A DNA stretch of 64,000 nt from NCBI GenBank assembly GCA_030272155.1, contig CP126198.1, positions 4,340,001 to 4,404,000 on the forward strand. The letters are read 5' to 3'. The position numbers and the translations under genes were made by a program. Of this stretch, positions 13,201 through 23,644 are shown in pieces. Source of the DNA: Tetradesmus obliquus. Its lineage: Eukaryota > Chlorophyta > Chlorophyceae > Sphaeropleales > Scenedesmaceae. The notes under the pieces are model-generated. The model made no database searches, was not told where the DNA came from, and worked only from the letters and a program-made list of their open reading frames with translations. Positions within the stretch are counted from its first letter, which is position 1; each line of letters opens with the position of its first letter.

Positions 13201-13796
13201 CACGACCTGGGCCGCACCGTGCACGCCGAGGGCTGCGACAAGCTCATGCTCTGCCACTAAGCTGGCGCATGCCTCGCTGCAATCTCATGGCCTGCCTGTC
13301 CTGCAGTACTATACACGCGAGGGTCTGATGTGCACAACGTGGCACATATGCATGTTTGTAGCATTCATCTGAACCCGTCTTGCTGCCTTGCTGCCGTATC
13401 ACATTCGGTGCTTGCAGGACTACGCGCGTGGGCCTGGAGCGGCACCTCTTCTGCATCGAGGACCCCTTCGAGCTCAGCCACGACCTGGGCCGCACCGTGC
13501 ACGCCGAGGGCTGCGACAAGCTGCGTCACGAGTTCCGCCGCGCCTGGGACGTGCTGCGCCACGCGGGCAGCAGCAGCCAGGCCCTGCAGGAGCTGCTTGC
13601 AGAGGCGCCGGCACCACCCCCTGCACCACCCTCCGCAGGAGGAGGTGCGGGGCAGGCTGGGACGCCCAGGGCGCGGGCAGCAGCAGCAGCAATGGGGAGG
13701 GATGGGCAGCAGCCGGGTACGCCTGGGGGTGATAGCGCTGGTGAGGCTGTGCTAGCTGCACTGGACCTAGGTGCTGGCTTTGGCAACGGTGTTTGA
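8946..13796 (+). CDS. Terminal uridylyltransferase-like nucleotidyltransferase (URT1/MUT68 type)
   Basis: Six exons: 8946-11004, 11361-11471, 11781-11898, 12208-12356, 12578-12761, 13418-13796. They sum to exactly 3000 nt, 999 residues. The protein is a template-independent RNA 3' nucleotidyltransferase of the Cid1/TUTase family. Residues 1-620 are a disordered, CAG-encoded polyGln/polyAla region. The catalytic core has the GS motif ([19 protein letters not shown], Gly656), the aspartates D669 and D671, and the third aspartate D728 (YKVDITV). The C-terminal PAP-associated part includes [17 protein letters not shown]. Two KGPPPGF motifs at 163-169 and 187-193 resemble the PPGF motif known from land-plant URT1. 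Nucleotide choice (U or A) cannot be read from the sequence. Partial exon copies flank exons 3, 5 and 6 and follow the stop codon. Confidence 0.9.
11649..11705 (+). repeat. Echo of TUTase exon 3, acceptor side
   Basis: It copies the acceptor and the first ~48 bases of exon 3 ([16 protein letters not shown] against [16 protein letters not shown]), 130 bp upstream of the real exon. The third catalytic Asp codon is included. No donor follows, so it could not serve as a whole exon. Confidence 0.85.
11922..11975 (+). repeat. Echo of TUTase exon 3, donor side
   Basis: It repeats the end of exon 3 (encoding RSLVLL) and its donor context, GGTGAGCTGCACA, about 65 bp past the real donor. The copy has acquired an in-frame stop. 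Confidence 0.75.
12845..12905 (+). repeat. Weak echo of TUTase exon 5, donor side
   Basis: The stretch resembles the exon 5 end ([12 protein letters not shown]): the words ATGACCA and ATGAAGGGC recur in order. It is the most degraded of the copies I list. Confidence 0.45.
13005..13256 (+). repeat. Two acceptor-side echoes of TUTase exon 6
   Basis: Copy 1 (13005-13066) is short and decayed. Copy 2 (13138-13256) has an acceptor and about 110 bases near-identical to exon 6 ([18 protein letters not shown]). It keeps the exon 5 phase (G + ACC), then reads KLMLCH and stops. Used instead of the real exon 6 at 13418, it would make a shorter protein ending just after the histidine-containing motif. 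Confidence 0.85.
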
Positions 13797-14345
13797 AGCA
13801 ACGGGTGGTTGCGTTTTGTTTGAGGTGGTGCAGGCAGCAGCAGCCAGGCGCTGCAGGAGCTGCTTGCAGAGGCGCCGGCGCCACCCCCTGCACCACCCTC
13901 TGCAGGAGGAGGTGGGGGGCAGGCTGGCACGCCCAGGGTGCGGGCAGCAGCAGCAGCAGCAGTGGGGAGGGATGGGCAGCAGCCGGGTATGCCTGGGGGT
14001 GATAGTGCTGGGGAGGCTGTGCTAGCTGCGCTGGATTTGGGAGCTGGAGCTGGGTTTGGCAACGGTGTGTGAAGTGACGGCTGGTTGTGTTTTGGTTTGG
14101 AGTGGTGCAGCCAGCAGCAGCCAGGCCCTGCAGGAGCTGCTTGCAGAGGCGCCGGCACCACCCCCTGCACCACCCTCTGCAGGAGGTGGCGCGGGGCAGG
14201 CTGGCGCGCCCAGGGCGCGGGCAGCAGCAGTGGGGAGGGATGGGAGGGATGGGCCGCAGCCGGGTACGCCTGGGGGCGACAGTGCTGGTGAGGCTGTGCT
14301 AGCTGCGCAGGTTTTGGGAGCTGGCTTTGGCTACGGTGTATCGTA
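13563..14345 (+). repeat. Three tandem copies of the TUTase C-terminal segment
   Basis: The last ~235 coding bases ([18 protein letters not shown]... to the stop) recur at about 13836-14070 and 14106-14345 with a 270-bp period. Each copy keeps a long open frame and a similar end ([19 protein letters not shown]). The first copy carries the stop codon used in the gene model; the others would lie in the 3' UTR or form alternative 3' exons. Confidence 0.85.
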
Positions 14346-14580
14346 AAAGGATGAAATTACGCAGTGGAAGAGCTGTGTGTGCTGAGGCGTGGTAGCCTGC
14401 CAATTGCACACTGCAAGGCCCCTGAGCCGGGTGTTCAAGCAGCGCATGGTGTGCTTTGTTTCATGTTTGCAGCAGGCATTGCTGTGTCCAGACTGCTGTG
14501 TGTACTGCTGGTGCATGACTCATGCTGCGTGATGCAGCATGCTGTGGAGTAAGCAACGTGCAGCACATGCATGTTTTTTT

Positions 14581-15153
14581 GCAAGTTGAGACATTAGCGT
14601 CTTGTGCGATTACGCCCTGCCTCCGGGCCGGGAAAAACGCGCCCACGAAGGGGGCACTGTGAAGACCTTTCACCAGTTTGTATAGCTCTAAATAAAAACC
14701 ACAAATGCATTGTACATGTCGGATCCTGCTTATGGACCGTGATCGAAGAGGCCAAAAAGCTGCTAATCCTATCACAAGCAGGCGGCTTGGCCTGTTGACG
14801 CACCAATCGAATCTTGGAGCTGTTGCAATGCTTCTCGAATTTACTTTGCAAAGCCGTGTGCACGCTCGATGCAGTATTCATGGCGTGCAGGCATGCACGT
14901 CTCCAGCCAAGGACACTTGCGCCCACGAATGGGGCACCAGTCGAATCTTGGAGCATTTGCAATGCTCGCCAAATTCCAGAACTGCCTCATTATACATGCC
15001 TGATGCGGTGTCGAGGGAGTGCAGGCATGCACGCATCATAGCCAACGGCTTTCGCGCCCACGACTGCAGTTGGCAGGTGCAGCTGCCCGCATTGAGCTTT
15101 GCATCCAACAAAACAAAACACAACACAGCTTAAATCAACTTGCCTTCCACTAG
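14581..15153 (+). mobile_element. Non-autonomous Helitron2-type element, 573 bp
   Basis: The 5' end starts GCAAGTTGA and the 3' end finishes TCAACTTGC + 10 nt ending CTAG. The inner nonamer is the reverse complement of the 5' end, which makes an asymmetric terminal inverted repeat. It sits between two T's (14580 and 15154). Its first ~87 bp and last ~37 bp match the larger element that follows almost base for base, and parts of its interior match that element's 5' leader. It has no coding capacity, so it is an internally deleted relative. Confidence 0.85.
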
Positions 15154-15155
15154 TT

Positions 15156-16057
15156 GCAAGTTGAGACATTAGCGTCTTGTGCGATTACGCCCTGCCTCCG
15201 GGCCGGAAAAACGCGCCCACGAAGGGGGCACTGTCAGCGGCTTTCATCAAACGCTGTAGCTTTGCGAAAAAACTGTAAACGCACTGCATATGTCGGATGC
15301 TGCATTCCGTTTGTGAACAACGAAGCCACAGGCAGCTAATCCTGTTACAACAAGCGGCTTTTCCCTGTAGTCGTGTTGGGGCCGCAGATGCAGTCGCTAT
15401 TTTCATAGAAACATAGGAACAGTAAACGTCGCCATGTCAGGGTCTGCAGTGTAGCAGGGCGTGCCGGCCTGCCCGCCTGCAGGCAAGGACACTGACGCCC
15501 ACGAATGAGGCGCCAGTGAAACCTTGGGGCAGTTGGACTCCTGTTTTCTTTCACATCATAATGCATTGTACAGCCGGACACGGCAGCAGGGCGTGCAGGC
15601 ATGCACGCCCGTTGTCATCAACGACCTCATGAAATCTTGGCGGATTCTTGGCGAGACTACACCCCTGACCGTGGGGCTGGTGCTACTTCCAACGCCTGAC
15701 CTTTGCTGTAAACAATCGCATGCGCAAAGTACCTGATATGATGTAAAGTTGAATCGTCAAGCATGCAGAGTAACTGACGAAATGCCCGTAGCACCGCACT
15801 TCCTCATCGCAAAGTACTACAAACGAGAGTCGAAGGGGCGTTTAAGCTGCAAGTTGTGTGACTATGGCATTTCTTCTAAGCTGCAGCCGTGCGCCAGACA
15901 CATCTTCCACTACTGTTGCAACGCTACTGACACGCAAAGGCAAAACGTCCTAGACTTGCTGCAAGAAACACAGGATGTGGGTTTACTAAAAGCAGAAGCA
16001 GTTGCGGCATTCCAAGCTCGTCAAGTTCAGCAGCTGCAGCGGCAGCAGGCCTGGAAT

Positions 16058-16094
<37 letters not shown>

Positions 16095-19000
16095 GCAGGT
16101 TTCCAGCTCCTCCGCAACTGCGGGATCTTGCTGATGACCTGCAGCATGCTGTTGAACAGGCGGTGGCAGCAGCTGCTGATCCTAATCCAACCAGCAAGCG
16201 TCAGTGCAGAAGGGCAACACAAGACCAGCAGCAGCAGGCGGGGGGGCTGCCGATCCATGCTGGTGCCAGTGCCAGCTTTGCCACTGCTGGTGGCCACAGC
16301 CAGGGAGCGCTGGCTTCTGCAGCACAGCACCTTCAAGAGTGGTCAGCTGCAGCTGCAAAGCTGCTTGATGACATGCATGCATGCAGCTGGTGCGGGCGCG
16401 TCGCACTCGGCGGCGAGCACAGTCAGCTGCGCCGCAACATGCGGACCATGCCTTGTGCTGATGCAGCTGGTGCTCCACCAGCGGCTCTGGCGTACCCTCC
16501 TGTCGCATCCTTGATGAGGGCAACGGCGCAGAGCAGGTGCGCCTGCTGGTCACAGCCGCTTAGGCTTTGCTCAAGCAAAGGTCGTGCTCACACAGTTCCT
16601 CTGAACATGCGCATGCTTTCTACTGCTGCAGCTTGTGGTGGGCTTGCCACAGCTGTCATGGCAGCAAGGCGCGCAGGGAACACCAGGCTCAGCACCTGCA
16701 GCCACCCGTGGCAGACCTGTCCAGCGACACAGCAGCAGCTGATATACAGGACTGGTTCAAGAACTTGGGCCTGCTGCTCACGCTGCCGCCAGGTGGTTCA
16801 CTGCAGCTGGCAGTGTTGCGCTGCGGGGTGCGTTACGCACATCGCATGTTGGGGTACCTGCACGCCCTCAGCGCAGCAGACCAGGACAGGCCACCGCTGC
16901 TGCGCGGAGCTCTGGTCTGCTGGGATGAGGCAGCTGTTGATGGATGTGATGCTGCTGAGCTTGCAGCATCACTGGACTCACTCATCACCTACCTGCGCAA
17001 GCACAACCCAGCAGTACAGCGCTACCTGACCATGGCCGAGCAGCAGTGGGGCACTGCCCAGGTGCGGCATCATCACACGGCTGATCCAGTGCACTGGCTT
17101 GGGTATGTTGTGTGTGGTGGTGCAGTTGTCTGCTATATTGTTGTCCTAGGCATTTTTGCATGATCACATCTGGCTGTTGTGGAAGTAATGAAAGCCAATG
17201 CAGTTGAACTACCTGCCACTCACAAGAACTGCGCTGCAACTGTGTGCATTGATGCAGGATACCTCTGCTCCACAGCAGCAGCAGCAGCAGCAGCAGCAGC
17301 ATGGGGGCGTGCCGGTGCTGGGCGCTGATTGCATCAGGGATGGCGTCGCAGATGTGCAGGGGCGGGACCCACGCATGCGCTCAAATGCTGAGCCATACAC
17401 CACGCCTCTCACAGCTGCCATGGACTGGGATGGGCAGCACACAGGCGAAGATCACCGGCCGGGCATCATGTTCAGCTTTGGTGACGTGCAGGAGCGAGGC
17501 CACGCCACGCCGCAGCCCGTCACAGGCACTGCCTCAGGCTACAGCAGCAGGCACAAGCTGTCCCTGGACAACGCCCTGTTCCCTTTCCTGCACCCTGGTG
17601 GTGTTGGAGCCTTCAGGACGGGGGCCAGCCTCTCCACACTGCTCAAGCAGCGCATGCAGCAGCTGTTTTCGCCATTCACCATGGTGAAGGAGTACCTGCT
17701 GGTGATGTTTCAGGTGCGCAGCACTACGGCAGCTGCGGCAGCGCCTGCAGCATTCTCTTGCAGATTGCACAACCACTGCATCTCATGCAACTGCTGCACC
17801 TTGCCTCCTTTGTGCCACAGCCGATGCATCTTGTTCCTGTCAATCTCCTGCCTCGTGCTGGGTAACTTCGTCATGCTTCTGCAGCATGGCACTGCAGCCA
17901 TGCTCAGCTGTACACTGATGGTGCTTGCTGATGCTGCTGCTGCTGCTGCTGCTGCAGGTGGAAGCCGTGGCCACGTTGGTGGGCGGTGTCAGCGAGACAG
18001 CACTGTTCAGCTGCATTCAACGTGAGAAGCAGCTGTCACCAGATGCTGACCCTGCAGACATCATCAAAGCGGTCGCCAGGCAGCTCGTCCCTGCCACCGT
18101 GCCAGGCTCCCCAGCCTACCACCGCAACAAGCTGCAGGACCTGCTGGCCATGGTCAACCGCCACGGCATCCCATCCCTGTTCCTCACCCTCACTGCAGAC
18201 GAGCAGACTGCATTGCGTTGGCGCGAGGTGGAGCAGATGGAGGCCATGGCCAAGCAGTTCACCGGCGAGGACATCACCTGGCGCGACATGCCTGTGGAGA
18301 TGGCGCGCCTGTTCACCGACCGCGTGGAGACGTTCATGGCGCGCCATGTGCTGAGCGCTCGCTCGCCCATCCTCGGCCGCGTCAACCACTACGTCACCCG
18401 CTTTGAGGCGCAGGTGCGGAGCACGCTGGTTGACGCTGCAGTCCTCGATGCCCTTGCGCCACCTGTGCAGTTTTGCCTTGCCTTGAGCAAGCAGCTTTGC
18501 ATTCTCATGCAATGCGTCCTGCTGTGCTGGTCCACACACAAATTGCTGTGATGAGCTGCTCGCCAGCAACATCACAGCGCCCCACTCCCCTAAACTCACC
18601 GCCTTGCCTGTTGCTGCTGTGTCTGCTGCCGCGCAGCACCGCGGCTCCCTGCACGCGCACATCCTGCTGTGGGTTGACCCTGCAGACCTGCCGCGCGTCA
18701 GCCAAGAGATCACCGCCACAAAGTGCCGCTACAAGGCCGTGACAGCGACCGACGGCACAGTCACGCACAAGCCACACCTCGACCCCAGCGACACAGTGGC
18801 AAACGCCCTGTTCAACCTGGTTGAGGCCAAACAGATGCACGACTGCCGCAGCACGCCAGGCGGCTGCTCCTTCGAGCGCCACGACTGCCGCTACGGGTTC
18901 CCCTTCAAGCCCAACCACGAAGGCACTGTCTTCGATGAGGAGTCGAGGAGGTGAGCAACAAATCATCTGGCAGGCAGCAGCCAGATTGCCACAGCCCACG

Positions 19001-22000
19001 TGCATGTGTGCAATTGCAGCAATACAACCACGTCTGCAAGCTTGAAATTCGTCCGTCTGCTGTATGATTCCTATCCCATACCTGGCGCAGGCTGAGGTAC
19101 TGCTGCACTGCTGCTGCAACGCGCAGGTTCATGTACAGCCGCTTCTGCGCAGAGGACGGCCTGGTGGTGCCGTACCACCCTGCCGTGCTGCTGGCCTGGG
19201 GCGCGCACGTCAACGTGCAGGTGGTCACGGACACGGCGTGGTCCTTCTACCTGCTCAAGTACGCCGCCAAGGAGCAGCTGCCCGCCAAGCTCATGCTCGA
19301 CGGCAAGGCACTGCAGGCGCTGGGCCTCGACGGCATCAGCAAGCACCATGCGGAGCTTGCAGCAGCGACCGTCATGTCCAGGCCTGTCTGCCCCTGCGAG
19401 GCTGCCCTGCTGTCCACGGGCGTGCCGCTGGTGTCCAGCGACGTGGACGTCACGTACGTCGACACAAGACCTCCTGCACAGCGCACCTGCCGCATCTGCC
19501 CCACGCACACCACCTACACAGAGGGAGCATCAGCAGTCACGTCCTACACTGCCCGGCCGCACGGCACGCACGGCGGAGTGGACATGGACACCATCACGCT
19601 GCCAGCCTACTTTGAACTGTTCGAGGTGAGCTGCAGAGATACTGCCAACAGGCATGTGATGACTGTGCTGCAGCTAGGCAGGCTACAGTGCGGCAGCTTG
19701 GCAGTACATGTGCTCTTCATGCACCACCTACAATCCCGCCCCTACTGCTGCAGTGCATCACCACTCACCCACTGCTGTGCCTTTGTTCCTGCTGTTGCTG
19801 CACCTGCTGCTGCAGGTGCGTCCCGCCAAGCACCGAGCCAAGCCCAAGGGTGCCGCACCGCAGCAGCCGCTGGAGGACCGCTTGGGCAAGTGGGTGTGGC
19901 GCTTGCGCCAGCGCCGCATCATCAAGCGCAGCATCGCCTACCCCACCAACAGCAACCAGGGCTTCTACTACAACCTTCTGCTGGACCACGTGCCATTCAG
20001 GGGCGACCGCGAGCTGCTGCCCGAGGGCTCCGACTACTTCACAGAGTGCATCAAGCGCGGTGTGTTCCGCAGCACGCCAGAGCTGGACGTGCACCTGCAG
20101 GCGTACGCGCGCTACAACCTGTACCAGCAGATCACGCTGGAGAGGCTGCGCGAGCGCGTTGCCACCAGCAGCAGCGACCACGCGCTGCACGCCCTGGGCA
20201 GCCCAAACCAGCCTGCAGGCGACCCCGCCAGCGACCCCGCTACTCAACAGCAGGATGGCGACGCCGCCGAGGCAGCAGCGCTGCTGCGAGCTGCGCAGGC
20301 CCACGGCCCGCAGTTACGCAGTCAAGGGGCTGGCTGGGCAGGCCAGGACCCTGCAGAGGCTGAGCCAGGTGCGCAGCTGCCGGCAGGATCGTCAACACAG
20401 CAACTTCACCGCAGCAGCTGCTGAGCCTGCAGGATTGTACAGCACATCAGCAGACTGTGACGCATCACTGTATCTGCTTGCGCATGGCATGTCCACCTGT
20501 TGCACTGAAATGCACTGACGCAAGCGATCACCAGCAGCGCCATCGAGTCAACAACTGTTCCTTCCTGCCTGCATACTGCCTGCAGACGACCCTCTCGCGC
20601 CGCCGCCTGCAGCACCAGCCATTCACACAGCTGCGGCACAGGCGGCAGCCGCGGCAACAGCAGCGGCGTTGCAGCAGCCAAGGGAGGGCCCTGGGACGGC
20701 CGCGCCTGCCGCTGCGGAGCAGCAGCAGCAGGAGCAGCAGCAGCAGCAAGAGGAAGAGGACCCGATCGCAGCATTGTACACAGCAATTCAGGCAGGGGTT
20801 GAGCTGCGTATAACGCCGCTGTGCAGCGACCTCAGGGCCAAGCTGGAGGCAGATGCGGATGCGCTGGTTGCGCCGAGGACAGTGCAGCCGCTGCCTGCAG
20901 ACGTGCAGTTTGGCGCAGCACAGCAGACAGCCATGCACACAGTCAGGGCGGCGCTGCAGGCAGCAGCGGCCCAGCAGTCAGCAGGCCCAGGCAGCGCCAG
21001 TGCAGCGCCGCGCGTCATCGCACTGCAAGGCGCCCCAGGCTGCGGCAAGAGCTTTACCACCAACGCCCTTGTCGACAGCCTGGTGCAGGAGGGCGTGGCT
21101 GTGCTGGTGAGCGCCACCACAGCCACCGCGGCGCGCAGGCTTGGGCTCAGCCCTGCAGACACAGCGCACAGCGCCTTCCAGCCAGTGCGCGGCCCCCCCA
21201 GTGCGCGGCCCCCCCGCGCCGCTGCGCACGATGGCTGCCCAGACACGGGCGCTGGAGAAGGCGCAGCTGGTGATTGTGGACGAGTGCAGCATGCTCACCA
21301 GCCAGCTGCTGACGCTGCTGCTGCACCGCATGGCGCAGGCGACGCTGAAGGGCCAGCCGCCCAAAGTGCTGCTGCTGGTGGGCGACATGGGGCAGCTGCC
21401 TCCCATCTGCGGCCACGGCAAACGCAGCAAGCGCAACCGCCGGCGCCGCAGCAAGCAGGCTGCAGCCCACCTGTGCCCACACTGCCACCTGCTGCGCTGC
21501 AGCGCCTTCCAGGAGGCCACCCACATCGAGCTCGATGTGGTGTACAGGCAGTCAGCAGACCCAGGCCTTGCAGAGTTCCTCGGCGGCGTGCGCAGCACGC
21601 GCCCCACTCAGCAGCAGCTGCAGGAGGCGCTGGGCGGCTGCTGGGGTCACAGCGCCGGCAGCATCGCCAGCCTGCTGGACATCAACACCACCGTGCTCTG
21701 CACGCACAACCGCGATGTTCGCCGGCACAACGTGCAGGCACTGAAGTGGCACCACGCCAACAACCCAGCAGTGTCAGGCCCAGTGTACCGCGTCGACATG
21801 CAGCACGACGCGCATCGCCACCGCCACATGCAGCCCTGGCTGGCCAAGCCAGGCTTCCACCTGCTGACCAACGTCGCCCAGGGCTGCAGGGTGGTGTACA
21901 CCTCCACAGTCTGCAAGACGACCGGCGCCACCAACAGCGCGCTCGGCACCGTGGAGGAGGTGGTGCTGGGCCCGCCGCCGCCCTGCGCCGACCCGGGGCA

Positions 22001-22871
22001 GCCGTGGGTGCAGGCGCTGAAGGTGCGGCTTGACCTGGGCGGCCGCCTGGTCACCGTGACCCGCTCCGTGCGGCGCACCACGCGCAGGCAGGACCAGGAC
22101 TTCACCAAGGCCACCTTCCCGCTGCTGCTGGGCTACGCCATCACAGCGCACCGTGCTCAAGGCGCCACCCTCGCCGGCCGCACCATCGTGCACGTGCGCA
22201 AGGCCTTTGCACCCGGCATGGTGTACGTGATGCTCAGCCGCGTCACCACCAGGGACAACCTGTACATCATCGGCCAGCTGCAGCCGGCAGACTTTGTGCC
22301 GGCAACAGCTGCAGCCTTCCCGCCGGAAGGAGATGCTGGCGTTGATGGCAGTAGCAGCAGCAGCAGCAGCAGCAGCAGCGAGGACAGCGACAGCGACCTG
22401 GTCGACACTTCGGGAGACGAGTCCAGCTAGCCTGTGTTGAGACACCACGCTTGAAACGACGCATGCATTTCCTGCTTGTGTAAACACGCGGCTTGTGGTG
22501 CCAGCATTGCCCTGTGGCGGGTCGTGAGCTGCGCCCAGCACTGCGCCGCACTTGTTGTGTCGTGCAAGTGCAGGTGCGCTGGCACACGCTCCTGCTGCGG
22601 CTCTGTAACAAATTTGGCGGTGCAGTTCAAACAAGCATCGTCCATTCCAGGCTACGTCCAGGCAGCAAGCGCAGCGAGCATGTGCTCCTCCACACGAGAT
22701 GCAGTCTCTTGATTGCTTATAAAGGAACACCGAAAGTCAATGCACATCGTAAGTGCCGATGCAGGCAATGACAACATGTTCAGCAGCAGCAGCAAGGGAC
22801 GCCCCGAACCATGCAGATAACGACACAATAAACAAACACAACACAGCTTAACTCAACTTGCCATCCACTAG
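15156..22871 (+). mobile_element. Helitron2-type rolling-circle transposon with Rep-helicase gene, 7.7 kb
   Basis: It has the same termini as the 573-bp element: 5' GCAAGTTGA (15156-15164), subterminal TCAACTTGC (22853-22861) and 3' CTAG (22868-22871), inserted between T15155 and T22872. The interior codes for a Rep/helicase protein. The two elements are separated by only TT, and the left flank is a run of T's, so both sit in what was a T-rich target. Helitrons move by a rolling-circle mechanism and leave no target duplication. The ends are intact; the helicase frame is interrupted, so this copy may not be active by itself. Confidence 0.87.
15782..22430 (+). CDS. Helitron Rep-helicase (RepHel) transposase, spliced, frame interrupted
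   Basis: The N-terminal exon (from ATG 15782) has a BED-like zinc finger (CKLCDYGISSKLQPCARHIF). Its joining to later exons near 16.5-17.2 kb is unclear. Rep exons: about 17198-17713, 17958-18413, 18637-18950, 19127-19625, 19816 to about 20400. They include LFPFLHPGGVG, IPSLFLTLTADE, the HUH motif (RGSLHAHILLWV) and the two-tyrosine motif (YLLKYAAK). The helicase exon from about 20586 has Walker A (GAPGCGKS), Walker B (IVDECSML), LLLVGDMGQLPP and the C-terminal PIF1-type motif GYAITAHRAQGA. A 16-bp tandem duplication at 21185-21216 shifts the frame between Walker A and B. The protein would nick, unwind and transfer one strand of the element. Confidence 0.85.
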
Positions 22872-23644
22872 TTATGTTCACACACGCATGTTGAGCAAAA
22901 AGAAGCGTTGCGTTGCAGTTTTGGTTTTGAGGAGTGTGTACTGCAGCTGCAAATGTACATGACAGTTTTGCACAGAGGACGCATTACGAACGCATTCATG
23001 GGATGCGTCATCATGATGGTTCTTGCATGACGCTGCGGTGGTGCTGATTTTCACGCTGTGACAGTCACGAGTATAAATGCATGTTTGTAGCTGTAAGTAT
23101 TGCTTTGAAGTCTGAAATCTTCGAATATATTATGCATGCCGCTTGAATACACTGCTTTGGAGACGGTGGGGGTCCTAGCGTGATGGCAGAGGCCAGAACT
23201 GATGGTGGTCAACTTGACCAGCAGTTTGAATCTGCATGTGGGAGTCATTGCGTAGCACTGCCTGTTGAACTTGATACTATCAGCGTTTCGAGAGGTATGT
23301 GGGTCTGCAGCTGTGCTCAGACAGATGCCAAAGCTGCCAAGATCCAACAGAACGCAGCACGCTGCATGCTGCTTCGGGTGGCAATGGCGCATCACCTCAA
23401 GGATGCTTACTGAGTAGGAACAGCATAATGGTGTTCAAATATAAGCAATATCGCTATGTATGAAGGTAGAGCTGAAGATTGGCATCGCTTCTCACATGGC
23501 CGGCCCAGAACCATAAACCCAGCCTTCACAGATCTCCTGCTGACTTTCATTCATAGACCTGCGTTGCCTGCAACAGCCTGTGCCAGTTTGCGATTGAGCA
23601 TTTTTCTGTCACCCTCACAGTCCTACAAAACTCGACAGGATAAA
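22872..23644. other. Intergenic, upstream of LHCA1
   Basis: This 773-bp stretch runs from the Helitron 3' end to the LHCA1 start codon and should hold its promoter and 5' UTR. A TATA-like TATAAA lies at about 23072, but it is too far from the ATG to be assigned. No gene is seen. Confidence 0.55.

Noticed and set aside
15749-17029. Helitron N-terminal frame taken as a single 426-residue protein
   Set aside because: Only the part with the zinc finger and polyGln up to about 16.5 kb looks coding; beyond that the plausible coding frame changes, so an intron or break must lie between.
20406-20786. Minus-strand frames inside the Helitron
   Set aside because: They are shadows of the Rep-helicase coding strand.
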